Below are positions 1 to 12,433 of a stretch of 64,000 nucleotides of DNA, one piece after another; positions within the stretch are counted from its first letter, which is position 1, and each line of letters begins with the position of its first letter. The DNA comes from Copromyces sp. CBS 386.78 (Eukaryota > Ascomycota > Sordariomycetes > Sordariales > Sordariaceae), in assembly GCA_030685235.1 (NCBI GenBank), contig MU839144.1, forward strand, positions 1-64,000, in the 5' to 3' direction. The notes below the pieces were generated by a model. The model was not told where the DNA came from, ran no database searches, and worked only from the letters and a program-made list of their open reading frames with translations. The translations under genes and the position numbers were made by a program.

Positions 1-420
1 AGAATCCACGGCCAAAAACGCTTCTTTTCGATTTTTCTCAACAACTAAGCATCGGAAAAAGATGTAACCGGTACCAAAATGACCGCCTAATCGAGACGGT
101 CATTTTGCAAGTCTTTTTATTTTGATGCATTTTCTAAAAGTGGCTCTTTTTCATTGAAATAGAAAAGTGTTTAGAAAAGTGTCTCGCATCTCCACTAGGA
201 TCCACTGTCCCAGCCAATCAATCGAATGCGAAACACAGTGCGAAAAAAACGCACGGATCAACATATCGTCCGTGTTTACGCATTCGCAGCGTCTAAATAG
301 AAACACCGCCGCGCTGCGTCGATGGGCCCACGGACCACGACCTTTGGTGTTTTCCGTGACACCTTTGATGCCATGGGCGCCATCTCCTTGCATGGGCATG
401 GTGTTTCAATTATTACCGCT
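1..420. other. Non-coding sequence left of the RIP tract
   Basis: Ordinary base composition with no convincing gene. Open frames of about 80 codons exist on both strands, but neither resembles a known protein. An 11-bp inverted repeat (75-85 with 97-107, 11-nt spacer) is visible. A short direct repeat, GAAAAGTGTTTAGAAAAGTG, lies near 163-182. The composition changes abruptly at about 420. Confidence 0.6.
75..107. repeat. Perfect 11-bp inverted repeat
   Basis: CAAAATGACCG at 75-85 is the exact reverse complement of CGGTCATTTTG at 97-107, with an 11-nt spacer. It could be a remnant transposon end or a chance hairpin. Nothing nearby decides which. Confidence 0.6.
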
Positions 421-2815
421 TTAGTTTTAATTATACCTCTTAAACGTTTAAACGCCGCTATTTTAAATTTATATATAAAGTATTGAGGGCTCGATATTAA
501 TTCCTTTATTAGAAAACTAAGCGGTAATTTTCTTATTATTCGTTATCTTATTATCGTATTCGATAATACAAAATACTATTTAGTATTTCGTTTATAGACT
601 TATAAATAGGGATTCTAAATAAGCGATAATGGAATCCGCTTTTCGGTTGCCTAAGTAATATATTTAAATAAACTTAAATTATCGATTTATAACTATTATT
701 AAGTTCGAATATTCTATATTATTAAATTTTACTTTTTTATATAAAAAGAAATTAATAGTGAAATATAATCCGGGTCCTTCGAAATAATTCCGAACTTCCT
801 TACGTACTTAACACCTTAATTTAGCCTTTACGTATAAATTATAATAGATTAGATCTAGTCCTTTCAACCGAACGTTATATACTTATTTAGTAAATTTAGC
901 GAAAATATTAGGGTTAAAGTAATTAAATCGAAAATACTAACAGAGAAGATTTCCCTTTCGGAGTTTCCGTTTAAAATAATTAGAATACTATATAGTAAAA
1001 GAAGATTTATTAAAATTATTATTCTATAAGAAGATATACTTTAATATAAATTAATTATAATAAGAGTCAATATTATAAATTAAGGAATTTATAAAGCTAG
1101 AACGTAAATAACTATTTTTATAGTCCTAAAAAATCTACTCCTCCTCGATTTTTTTTAAAGAAACGAAGTTATAGGCTATATTTAGTATTAACGTAATATT
1201 AGTAAAGTATAGATTACGACCTCCTTTATCGTCTTAGACTATTAATATAATATTGCCATATCCCTTAATAAATATATATTTATCCCTAGCCTATATATAA
1301 TTATTAAGGTTTATAAAATTTAAATTATCGAATTAACTAACTTTATTAAAAATATAAATTATCGTATTTAAATTAAGGATCGTTAAATTTCTTAAGAGGT
1401 ATATAGTATTATAATAATCCGTAATAGGTATTAAAAAATTACTCTTACTAATTTGGCGACCGAATTAATTTTCGTTATCTTTATTCGTTTATTTAAAGCG
1501 GTTAATAGCCTCTTTAAGGTTCTTATCCTTCTTTAAATTTACTTCTACCCGTTTCCGGATAATAAGGGATTTAACCTAATTATCGAAAGTTATCTATAAC
1601 TTTATATAATAGTATTATTCTAATTATAACTATAAAACTTATAGAGTTTATATAGTAGTCGGGGTTTCTTTAACGAAAGTAAAGACGAAGAAGAAGTAAA
1701 GGCGTACTTATTTTTATTAATATTCCTTTTTAGAATAAATCTCCTATTAATTATTTTTATAGCTTTTTTCTATCCTTCTACCCCCGGGCTAAATTATTTA
1801 TTATTATTAGGAATGTCCTCTTTAACAGGCTTATTATTTAACGTAGTTGCGAATACTATATTTTTAAACGGGAGGGCGTAACCTTTTCCCTAAATAGCGT
1901 TCGCTATTATTACTTTACGAAAGTCTTTAACTATAGTTCAGAAGGAAATTTAAAAATTAAAATCTTCTTCGATCTTCTTATTGTATTAGAACTAGTAAAT
2001 TTCTGCCTAATTATTATAAGGAAAAGGTTTAATTACGTTATAGAATTTTAGAAATTAAAAGTCGGGTTCGTTAGTACTAAGGATTTACCGAATAATATAG
2101 AAGACTATAGCCGATTTTTATTAGAAAATTTAATTAAACTAATTATAATTTCTTTTCGCGGAGGGTTTAAAAAAATTAAAAAGGGTAATTTTAATAAATT
2201 TCTTAATTTTACAATCGTTAAAAAAAGCGGATTTAGAAAAGTTATTATACTATTCGAATAATTTAATATATTAAATAAAATTAATTTCGTAATATTAATT
2301 TTTAATAATTTCAATTATCTATTGACTTAATATAGTTTTTTTAATATTTAGGTCCGAAAGGGCTTTAATTTTAATACGCTAATTTTATTTTTTAATTATA
2401 TAATTACAATAATTATACTTATAAAAGAAGCCTTAAATCTACGCTACGTTAAAAAACTTTCGTTCCCGGGTTTTATGTTCGGTAGGGGTCTCCCCTTCGG
2501 GGGGTATACCTTAATAATTAATAATATTAGGTTCTTCTAAGTTAATAGGCTAGGGTACGTAGTTCGTTAGGTCAATATACTTCTAAAGGCTGAGATTTTA
2601 GGCTTGGGAAATGAAAGTATTTTCCTACGCGGGCTAATTCTTAAGTACGTTGAGTATAACGTTATTATTAAATTTAGTTATAAAAAATATTATTATTTCG
2701 GTTTTTAATTATTAAATCGCTAACAATAGCTTTAAATAATTGAATTAATAAAATTCTTAATTATAATAATATAGGTCTGAAAGTAGGGAGTTTAATATAG
2801 CTATATTATATATAT
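421..2815. mobile_element. AT-rich relic of a repeat mutated by RIP
   Basis: This 2.4-kb stretch is dominated by TA, AT, TT and AA. CA and TG are nearly missing: 1261-1320 contains none, and in 1501-1560 many C residues remain but always before C, T or G, never before A. Loss of CpA on both strands with retention of CpG is the known signature of repeat-induced point mutation in Neurospora-type fungi, which acts on duplicated DNA such as transposons. Stops occur in every frame and no protein can be read. The one open frame (2105-2314, minus) is a low-complexity K/I/L/N string. The original element type cannot be determined by eye. Such tracts are usually DNA-methylated heterochromatin (family knowledge, not visible here). 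Confidence 0.88.
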
Positions 2816-4132
2816 TCTGTTGTGCTAATCCGCACTTGGCTCGATATCTGGCATTTAGTATAAATCCCGCAGTAATCTGCTCCTCAATCCCGTGACTGTG
2901 CACGTGCATATCCCCTGCCGTCTGACACCATCATATTGGAGGACCCACTTTTATTAGTGAGTCCGAACTTGGACGCAACTCTGCCATGTATCAGCAGCCC
3001 CACCAGCCTCCTGTCCTGCTGTATTTCACTTTTTACACCTATGTATCACTCAGTAATTCCTCGTGCAATGAATCAGCATTGACAAAGTTCGATCCTTAGA
3101 GTCCCTGGGGAAGTTTGGTGATGAGACGGGACGGAAGAGTACAGGTATACGACCCAAGCTCTAACACGGGATCAAGGCCAACTGCCTAGAAGCAACGATG
3201 CACCGGTGCACGGTATACATTGCTTGCACTCACCTCACTGTAAGCGCACCACTACCACGTACCCGGTTACCGCTTTCTGTGCTACTGGACCGAACGCCGA
3301 ACATCGCTCCCTTTTCTCCCATTCATTACAAACAACATCCACCTTCCCTCCACCAATCCCCTCCCTCAACCAAGCCAAGATATTACTCTTCTAGGAAAGT
3401 GTTCGTTCCGCCATACGACTCTCAACCCAAAGAAACCCTTCGCACAGACGATTGACCTCGCGCAAAAATCCTGGGTTTGGCGGAGGGTATCCTTCGAAAA
3501 AAACGGGAATGATTTTAGCGCGCGGTAATGGAACCGTCTCCGCATCCCTCTTCGAGGGCCATCGTCGGCTTCGCTTGTGTATTTTGCCTAAATTCCAGGG
3601 TTGCATCCGCTGTTGGTTCGCTTTTTGGTGTTGGTGCAAATCGATGCATCGCCGGCATGGGTCATAGCTTGTGGAAGCAGTCCTTCTTTTGGATACAGAG
3701 AAGACTCCAACCATGAAACCCATGAATAGCAAGCATCATGGTCAGGTGTTGTCCGTGTACGCGTGTACTCATGGCTGGCGGGCGGCTTTACAAAGTGGGT
3801 GGACGAGACTCTCGTGAGCAGGTAAGCACGGGATACGAATTTGCGGAGTTGTATTGATATTAGGTATAATATTAGGAAGTGAGGGGGGTATCTATCGTTT
3901 TGTTCGTTTATCGTTCATGTCCTGAAAACTTACTACGTATACAACTAGACTCCAGGACGGTATTTCACAAGTTGAATTAAGAATAGAGTGAGTGGTTTGG
4001 TCACGTACTCTTACCCGCATTACTTCTCCCATTTCACTTTACTCCTCACGCCCGACGCCCCTTTTCAAAACCCCATCCCACCTTCAACCCCTCCTCATCT
4101 TCAAAAAAACAAAAAAACAAAAAAAAAAAACA
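2816..4132. other. Intergenic region between the RIP tract and the MFS gene 3' end
   Basis: Normal composition with only short overlapping open frames on both strands, none recognisable. It holds a perfect 12-bp palindrome, TGCACCGGTGCA, at 3199-3210. An A-rich run at about 4101-4130 lies next to the end of the MFS gene and is probably in its 3' untranslated region. Confidence 0.6.
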
Positions 4133-6138
4133 CTACCTACTACCCGCCTTCTCCTCATCCTCAGGGCTCTGTGTTCTCCGCTCCTCAACCTTCGCATCCT
4201 CCTTCGCCTTCTTCATATTATCCAATCCCGTCTTATGCTCCTCATGCTCCTTACTCAACGTCCTCGACCCGACAAACAGCGAGATGAACAGACCCAGCGC
4301 CGAAAAGGCAACGTACACAATGTACATGACCCTCAAAGCGTTGAAGTAGGCCTCGCGGGCGATCTGGCGCTGGTCAGGAGGTAAAGAAGCGAGGCGGCCG
4401 ACGTTCGACGCGGCGCTTCCGCCCGTCAGGAGACTGGCATTGTCGGGCCCGAGTTCTTGGACGAGCCGATCGTGCTGCTTCTCCATGCGGTTTTGGAAGA
4501 CGACGCCGCCGATGACGACCGAGATGGATGTCGAGAGCTGGCGGATGAAGCCGAATGTGCCGGTGGCTGCGGCAACGTCGCGGCCTGGGACCGTGGTTTG
4601 GAGCGCGATGAGGGGGGCTTGGAAGTTGGGACCGACTCCGATACCGGCAACGATTCTGTTGTTAACTGTCAGTTATCGCGATCAAGGTAAATGAAAACCA
4701 GAGAACGACTTACTGGTAGAGGATGATCTTGGCCCAGTTAGGCCTCGCCTCCAAGTCGATAAACAAACCAAAGCCCAACGTCATGACAGTCATGCCAAAG
4801 ATGATCGGAGGCAAGTACTTGCCCGTCTTCTTGATATAGACACCGGTAGCAGCCGACACGATCGACAGCGACATGGCAAACGCCAACACGTACACTCCCG
4901 ACAACAACGGCGAGGCGCCCAGCACCGCCTGGAAGTAGAGCGGGAGGTAGTAACTACCTGAGATGAAGACGAAACCCTGGCAAGCGCAGACCAACAGCGA
5001 AGCCACGCTCGCCCGGCGCTTGAAGAGTCGCATAGGGATGACGGGATACTCGGCGACCTTCCACTCGATCACGCCAAAGATGCCGATCATTACAATGCCG
5101 AAGACGATCAGGCAGATAACCGTTGCGGACTTCCAGGGGTACGTGACGCCGCCGAACTCCAAGCCGAGAAGAATCATGAGCGTGCCTCCGACGATAGTCA
5201 AAGATCCAAACCAATCTACCGCCTTCAGTCCCTGGCGAATTGGTGTCCGTGGGTTGTGCAGTTTGAGGACGAAAGCCAAAATTGCCATGCCGACTCCCGA
5301 GATGGGCAGGTTGATGTAGAAACACCATCTCCAAGTGACTTTGCTCGTGAAGGTACCTCCGAGAATGGGACCGATCGCGCTCGCCAGTGCCCAGACCATG
5401 CCCATGACGCCAAAGTAGATTCCTGTAATAATACACACCGTCAGTTAGCTTTTCATCATCCCCTCCCCTGACCCTGACCACTTTTATACCAGATGAAGCA
5501 TGAAACATACCTCGTTTCCGCATCGAAAACAAATCACTGATACAAATATTGACCAAAATAATGATCCCCCCACCCCCAATACCCTGAATCGCCCTCGCAG
5601 CCAGTAACATGCCCATGTTCTTGCTCAACGCGCAAATCAGGGATCCCACCCAAAACACGCCCACGGTCATCAACAAAATCGGCTTGCGTCCCCAGATGTC
5701 CGAGATCTTGCCCCACATGGGCGCCGTCGCCGCGTTAGCCAAAAGGTACGCCGACCCGATCCATGTGTACCCCGTCGTGCTGTTGAACTCCTGAGAAATG
5801 GTCGGAATGGCAACCGTGACGATGGTCACGTCGAGCGCCGCGAGGAAGAGCGCGCTGGCTAGGGCGAGGATGATGGCTGTTGTTTCGAGCTTGGTGCGGC
5901 CTTCTTCCGGGGCAGCAGCGGCTGATGGGCCGCCAGGCCGCCCGGTGGCCGTTGTTGGTGGGTCGGTTGGCGGCGCGGTTGGGTCGGCATTTTCGTTGGC
6001 CTTTTCTATTTCCTGCTCTTCTTTGGCTTGGGAATTGTTGAAGTTGTTTTGGACCATGTTGTCGGTACTGCTGCCGTTGTCGGAGGCGGCTGCCGAGGTC
6101 GGTGTCCCCCGACTTGTGCCATGCGCCGCTGACGCCAT
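4133..6138 (-). CDS. MFS multidrug/toxin efflux transporter, DHA2 (14-TM) type
   Basis: Three exons, 6138-5511, 5422-4714 and 4655-4133, give 619 residues. Introns are 5510-5423 (GTATGT...CAG) and 4713-4656 (GTAAGT...CAG), and both joins keep the transporter frame. After a Ser/Gly/Pro-rich cytosolic N-terminus of about 85 residues come some 14 hydrophobic segments. Family motifs visible are LDVTIVTVAIPTI (DHA2 motif D1), GKISDIWGRKP (motif A) and ASAIGPILGG (antiporter motif C). The C-terminal tail is charged. Known relatives are plasma-membrane proton antiporters exporting drugs, fungal toxins or other small molecules. The substrate cannot be read from sequence, and no biosynthetic cluster adjoins it. 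The ATG at 6138 is the first in frame and gives the usual length. Confidence 0.9.
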
Positions 6139-8761
6139 GTCTCACCTACTTTAGTTCGTCACTGGATGGTGACTTTGTGAGATGGCGCAACGGTTTCTTT
6201 CGTTTGGTTTAGAAGTTGGAGTGTACAAGGATCCCGAGATATCGACCTCTTTTCATCCGTTGCCAAGTGAGAAGAAAGCTTCTTTTCACCACTTGTTGTT
6301 TTAGTCTTCCTCGCTCGACTATCCTAGGAACCTTGTTTGCGCCGTTGTGAACAAAGAATGCCTTGTGCGACCGACCAGGGAAGAGCGGGAACCCGGGCGC
6401 AAACGTTCGTTCGGTGGACGCCGAAAAGTCGGAGGAGAGGTAGGTAAGAGAGATACCGTACGCGAAAGCGTCCAGTAGACTACTAGTTCACTGTGACAAT
6501 CGTGATTGATGATTCGCGGGATGATATTGGAGGATCAAGTGATAGTAATCAAAAGTCTATTGCGATACGAGTCGCAACAACAACAAAAAAGGGTTTGAGA
6601 GTAAGGACGAAATGATATCATCCAGAATGAAGAAACCAAAACCTCGGGTCCAAGTGTTGAGTGCGTATGGTGTCGCGTACAAAGCGTTGTCTCAATGTCT
6701 GTCCAAGTGAAGAGGAAAGAACAACAAAACTGAAAAGACAAGGAAGAGAAAACTCTTGAACTTGGAAGTTGTAGGAAAGAAGAAAAACTTCACAGCAACC
6801 TGAAGCAAGCGAAGTATCAGAATTAGGGAAGGTGCGCGTTTGCTGAGCTTGCCCCCCTCCCCAATCCCCCTGGTTCGGCGTGTAGTCGGTGGTCGTTAGC
6901 TCCGACTTATATGAGAGAGGTGACTAAGTAAACCCCACAAAAAGCCTCAACAACCATCCATTTTAGGTATCGATGTCTATGACGGCACCGAAGCTGGGTA
7001 ACACGTACATACACTTGTAGACGGGCTAGATGAGCAAACGACAGACGTTAAGAGTCACCACAGCAAAGAAAACATGATGAGCAAGAACCTACCATACTTC
7101 TTCATACATACCGGCTGGATGGATCAACCGTTTCTCCGGATTTGTCAAGACCTTCCTTTGGTCTTCTCTGTGGGCGTGCTTGCTGCCATCACAGTTAGCT
7201 CCGTACCGAGCCTGATCTTTTTGAGTCATACCGACTGACTGTCATGACTTGTTAACGTAACTAAAATCTCACAAAAGATTGTGAAACCCCCCGATTCGCG
7301 CGGAGATTGGAGATTAGACTCAAGAAGGTTATATCCGGTGGGCTCTCTGGCTCTCGGACGGCATGTAGAAATAGCAGGAAACGAAGGATCGAATGAAAGA
7401 AAAGCATTGGTTGGTTGGTTCGGTCGATTCCAACATTGACAGCCACCCTTGCGAATCTCTGTGGACTGGGCTGGGGATTTGGAGGAGGGTTGGGAGAAAT
7501 CTGGACCGCTCCCTTTGTGAAGAAGTTTGTGAGGGGGGGAAAGAAGTGAAGAGGCTAACGATTACGTACGAGCCGAGCTCCGAGCGCAACGTTGAATTTA
7601 TTGGAGAGTGGTGACTAGTTCTAGTAAGGATGAAGACTAAAAGGGACTGACCTATCGCATCATTTCTCTGACAGAAACGTTGTAAAGCGTAGGGCGTAGG
7701 CGGATTTTCTCGTTTCCTTTTTCTCGTTGACAAGTTCAAGGTGTTGTTGCCCGACGTTAAACCTGCCTGTGCCCATAGGTAGTGTACAGCAAACAGAAGC
7801 AGACGGACGCCCGTGGAATGCGCAGGAGCAGCAGAAGCAGCAGCAGTCGCTGTGCGTGAATTATCCGAGTGCCGTGTCTGCCATCGCGTCTTCGATCTCG
7901 TTTGAAGTTTCGATCCGAGGCTGTCTCTGACACTGGCACGCGACGGGAACGAAACAAGACTTGTGACCCACCTCCACGTGCCGGGGCGCTGCCGAGCGGG
8001 GACACGGGTCACGGGCTGCGAGTGGCGAGCCGGGAGAGTGGAGGAGTTCGGGAAGTGGGGTGCCGGAGCTGAGGTGAATCCTCCATCGCGGCATCACGCA
8101 TCAGAAATCACAATGTGAGGTCGCGCCGCATCATGGGCGACGACTGCTTTAGTGAGCCTCACTGAGTACGAGACAACCTGAATGGAAAAAAGAGTCTCCA
8201 ATGACACGAAAACGGTCTGTCCGACTTTATCTCTACGCTGTTGACACAAGGCACAACCACGGCAGGAAAAAAACAAACAAACAACATAGGCATGCGAACA
8301 CCCCGAAATGAACAAGAATCTAGCTCTTTCAATTAGAAACGTTACAGTCCTTCGAGTGACACCGGTTACCAAAAACCCAGTGTCCATCCTCCCATCCATG
8401 TCAAGCAGATTATGCCCAACCCAACGGCCCGTGTCTCTGTATGACCTTCGCACTTTAACTAGTTACCGGTACTGCTAGCTAATAGCAGTTTATTCATCCC
8501 AAGTAAAAAAAAAAAGATAGTACGAAAAAGACGACCCCCGCTCTTACGCCCACGACTCCTGAGCTATGCTTCTTTCTTTCAATGCATGGCATGCGGTGGG
8601 CAGCACATCAAATTTTTGAATCCCCATCTCCCTATCTAAACGTGGTTTATAGGTATGATGTATGTGTAGATATGTACAATATTAAAATCTCCTTGGAACA
8701 TTTGCGTGCAAATGTCCAGGTTAAATCGTTCGGTCCATGATCATCATGGCCGATTCACTCC
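6139..8761. other. Intergenic: MFS promoter/leader and HMG-CoA reductase 3' region
   Basis: 2.6 kb without a supported gene. The part next to 6138 must carry the MFS promoter and leader. The part up to 8761 carries the reductase 3' UTR. A 227-codon open frame on the minus strand (8012-7329) starts with ATG but shows no domain, is Ser/Thr/Arg-rich, and was not called. A CAG-rich stretch lies near 7826-7850. Confidence 0.55.
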
Positions 8762-11700
8762 TCAGCGACGCGAACGCTCAACCGCAGCAGCGCTGGGGTT
8801 GGCGCTCGTCATCGTGAGACCAGCGGCGGCGGCAGGTGCCGGCGTGCTAGTGCGGGTGGGAGGCGCAGAACGGTTGTGGGCCATATGGGCCTTAACCAAG
8901 TGGCCAGCGGCAAGAGCACTGCAGAGAGACAACTCGCCGGCCAGGACGGCAGCGGCGACAATGCGAGCCAGACGCCTGGCGTTCTCACCAGGGTTGGTAG
9001 GATGAGGGCCGCGGACACCGAGCATGTCGAGCATGGCCGATTGGGGCTCGAGGATGGTGCCACCGCCAAGGGTACCGACTTCTATGGAAGGCATCGAGAC
9101 GGAGATCTGGAGGTTTCCACGGAGGCTAGAAAGGAATTATGTTAGTTATGCACTAGTTAAAATAACAGGGGGGATAATGGTTACTCACTTTCTCATGAGG
9201 GTGATGCAGTTGGCACTTTCAACCACCTGGGCGGGATCCTGGCCGGTAGCAAGGAAGATAGCTGCAACAATATTGGCCGCGTGGGCGTTGAAGCCACCAA
9301 CCGAGCCAGCCATAGCGGAACCGATCAAGTTCTTGTTGACGTTGAGCTCGACAAGGGTATCAACGTCAGTCTTGAGCACGTTCTTGACCACGTCACCAGG
9401 GATGATGGCCTCAGCAACAACACTCTTTCCGCGTCCGTCGATCCAGTTGATAGCGGCAGGCTTCTTATCCGTGCAGTAGTTGCCACTGACGGAAACAATG
9501 TTCATATCCTCAAAACCCTCGTTGTACATGACGCTAAGGGCGTGCTCGACACCCTTGGAAATCATGTTCATACCCATAGCATCACCAGTAGTAGTCTTGA
9601 AGCGGATGTAAAGGTTGGTACCGGCCATAGCCGTCTTCATGCTTTCCAGACGAGCGAAGCGAGACGTCGAGTTAAAAGCCCTCTTCATGGTAGACTGTCC
9701 CTTTTCAGAATCGAGCCAAAGCTTGGCAGCACCAGCTCTTTCAAGAGTCTCGAACTGAACGCAAGGGCCACGAGTCATACCATCAGCAGTCAAAACAGTA
9801 ACAGCACCACCGCCAGAGTTGATGGCCTTGCAGCCTCTGCTGGTGGAAGCGACCAGGACACCTTCGGTGGTAGCCATAGGGACGAAGTAGCTCTGTCCGT
9901 CGATAACAAGGGGACCGGCGACACCAACGGGGAGAGGCATGTATCCGATAACGTTCTCGCAGCAAGCACCGTGGACCTGGGCCCAGTTGTAGTTCTGGTA
10001 AGGAAGCTTGGAGTGGGCGAGGACGTTGGTCAACTCGGTAGTGGCCTTGGTGCGAGAGATGATCATGCGGCGGACCTTGACAGCGCGAGTGAAATCCTTG
10101 AGGGTCTTCTCGAGAGCATAACCGGGGATCTTGCCCTTGAGCGAGAGGTGGACAATTTCTTCATCATTGAGCTCATGAGTACGCTTCTCGGCGAGCACCT
10201 TGTCGAGCTCCTCCTTGGAACGGATAGTAGTAGCGCGTTGGGCGGCAAGGATAACAGCGCGATTCTCCTTGGCCTGAGCATCATTTTCGTCATCGGTGCT
10301 GGACGGGGTAAGGGGCGCGACGGGGGTCGAGGGAGCGGTGGGCTTCATGTACTCTCCCAGGGGAAGGGTGGCAGACGCGGTATCGTTGAACTTTTGTGCC
10401 TCATCCAGCTCCTTGGGGTTGATGGGGTGATCCGGAACGTTAGGGTCCTTGATGCCCCAGCGGGCAGCGTTGAAGAGATAGCCGTTGAGCGCAACACTGA
10501 GAGCGAGGGCAACCACAATCCACTTGGACAGAATAGGGTCCTCCAAGCTCTTGAGAATGCTGCCGACCATGCGGCCACCATAGCCACCGAGGTTGGCGTA
10601 ATCGGCGACCTCAACACCGGCCGACTTTTGAGGGAGATCGTAGTGGATAGAAGGATACTCAAGCTCGTAGCGAATAGGAGTAAGGACGGTCACAACAGTC
10701 TCCCTGCCGGCGGCGCGGGCGGCCTCGAGAATGAGATCCAAACCGTTGGACGCAACCTTGAAAGGGTCGACCGGAGGAGGCGTCACGACACCGCCAAGAC
10801 CACGAGCCCACGAAGAGATGCTGGAGATGGAGTTGGCGCTGCGGAACGGAATGGTGCAGAGGTTAAGGACGTTGATCAGAACAAAGCCGGTAACCATCAT
10901 GACCTTGAACTTGGGGATATGGGTGCTCTTGAGCTGACGACCGAAGATGGTGGTTCCAGGCTGATCCTTGCCATCAGCGCGGGGCCAGTCATTGCTCTGG
11001 GCAACGTTCTCAGCAACGCGACGGCTGACGCCATCCTCCTCCAAAGCCTTGCGCATCTGAACGTGACGCTTGATGCGGTTGATCTCGAGCTTGATGCAGA
11101 GAATGGCAGTGTGGAAGGAGAAGAGCAGGATGCAGTCGAAGAAGAGGATCCACGCAGCAAGGAAGCAGAACTGCTGCAGGCCGCCCTGGACGCCAGAAGC
11201 AGCGCCCAAGACAAGAATACCGGCCTCAATGGCGTAGTCCTTGACAATGTCAAAGCCCTTTTCCTTGATGGCAAGCTGAATAGCAGACTGGATGTTGTGG
11301 GCCGAATCGGCCTTCTTGGCAGTCTTTCCAGACTTCTCGGTCGGGCGGCGGTGGTCAACCGCGTGCGACAAAACAGCGCGAGTCAGAACGATGTTCTTCT
11401 CGAAACCAATGGTAACGACCAAGAAGGGAAGACCCTCCGAGAGCAGAACCATGGTAATGGGAACTCCGAGCTTGGTGGTGACAAGGAGACCGAAGAGGAA
11501 CGCGAAGATGGACGAGAAAATAACGCTGGTAGCAAGCCAGAAGTTGGATCCCATGCGGCGCATCGAGAGGAAGAGCGAGACGAAAGTGAGGTGCATCGAG
11601 ATGTAGCCCAGAGCCATGATGATGATATCAAGAGTCTCGGCGTTTCGCAGGAGATCAGTGAACTCAACCCAGGCATTCTGAAGCCACTTGACGAGGCTGC

Positions 11701-12346
11701 TGCGAGTCTGGACACGGGCAGCCTTCATGATCCACATCTTCTTCTCGTGGCCGCGCTCGGTCTCGATGGTCTCCTGCGAGGAGACGGCATTGGGAATTTC
11801 CTGGGCGTTTGTCAAGAACTCGGAAGCTTGGCTGTACGGGAGGGAGAAGGCGAGCGCGCTGTCTTGGGAGTAGGTGAACGAGATGGCGGTCGAGGGCAGA
11901 GGCGTAATCGAGAGGTTCGCGGGAATGGGAACGGCGTTCATCTGCGCGGCAGCGGAGCCGGACTCGGAGGAATCGGGGAAGACGAGGGTGAGGAGAGCGA
12001 GATGGTTGGCATTCGCAGGAATGGGAGCTTCGGCGTCGTGATTTTGCCAGTTCCACTCCGTATCGGCACCGGCGCGGAGCATCCTACTGCCCGCCTGGAG
12101 CGACTCCCAGTCGGCCTTTCTGACGCTTCTGGTGACATCGAAGAGGCTGTCCTGCAGGAGGCCGATATAGGAGGAGCTGGCGAGCAGAGCGACGAGAACA
12201 ATGGTGTGAATTGGGTTGCTCGAGGTGATCTTGGAGAGAAGTTGGAGCGGAGGGGTGACCTTCTTGTTTATCCACGAAGGGGCGGCGGGCTGGGTGGCCG
12301 GCTGCTCCCCTCGGAAGCGCGAGGGGAGAAGGCTCGAGGCGATCAT
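8762..12346 (-). CDS. hmg1: 3-hydroxy-3-methylglutaryl-CoA reductase
   Basis: Reduces HMG-CoA to mevalonate with NADPH, the committed step of sterol and isoprenoid synthesis, at the ER membrane. Exon 1 is 12346-9189 and exon 2 is 9125-8762, with intron 9188-9126 (GTGAGT...TAG). The join reads [17 protein letters not shown] and gives 1173 residues. The N-terminus has a lone hydrophobic segment, then a sterol-sensing multi-TM block at about 235-430. A linker leads to the catalytic domain, which begins near 797 ([16 protein letters not shown]). Catalytic and binding motifs are MATTEG (Glu, about 828), GDAMGMNM (about 924), the Lys of KKPAAINW (about 964), GTLGGGT, and the His of [15 protein letters not shown] near 1131. 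The Ser of HNRS matches the AMPK-site position known in other reductases. The leader has its own intron and a uORF (separate entries). Confidence 0.97.
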
Positions 12347-12379
12347 GTTGGCAGATGTTTAGGGGGAGATTGGGACTGG

Positions 12380-12400
12380 TCACCGAGATCCGACAGACAT
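12380..12400 (-). promoter_or_regulatory. Six-codon upstream ORF in the HMG-CoA reductase leader
   Basis: On the transcribed strand an ATG at 12400 opens a frame reading MSVGSR and closes with TGA at 12380, leaving 33 nt before the reductase ATG at 12346. It lies downstream of the predicted 5'UTR splice acceptor, so it would remain in the mature mRNA. A translational effect is inferred. The ORF itself is seen directly. Confidence 0.6.
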
Positions 12401-12433
12401 TGAGCAGGGTCGAGAGTGCGGTAGATACGGAAT

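Noticed and set aside
2105..2314. 69-codon minus-strand ORF in the AT-rich tract
   Set aside because: Low-complexity K/I/L/N sequence inside RIP-mutated DNA; open only by chance.
3391..3732. 113-codon minus-strand ORF and overlapping plus-strand ORFs
   Set aside because: Several frames are open over the same bases and none resembles a protein; typical of chance.
7329..8012. 227-codon minus-strand ORF
   Set aside because: No recognisable domain, Ser/Thr/Arg-rich mixture, no splice or start context beyond ATG; overlaps other open frames. Could be transcribed leader, but not supported as a gene.
9281..12403. Plus-strand open frame of about 1040 codons antisense to HMG-CoA reductase
   Set aside because: It mirrors the reductase exon almost exactly and its composition (Asp/Gly/Leu/Val/Glu-rich, no domains) is what strong codon bias on the opposite strand produces. 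No ATG context or splice structure of its own.
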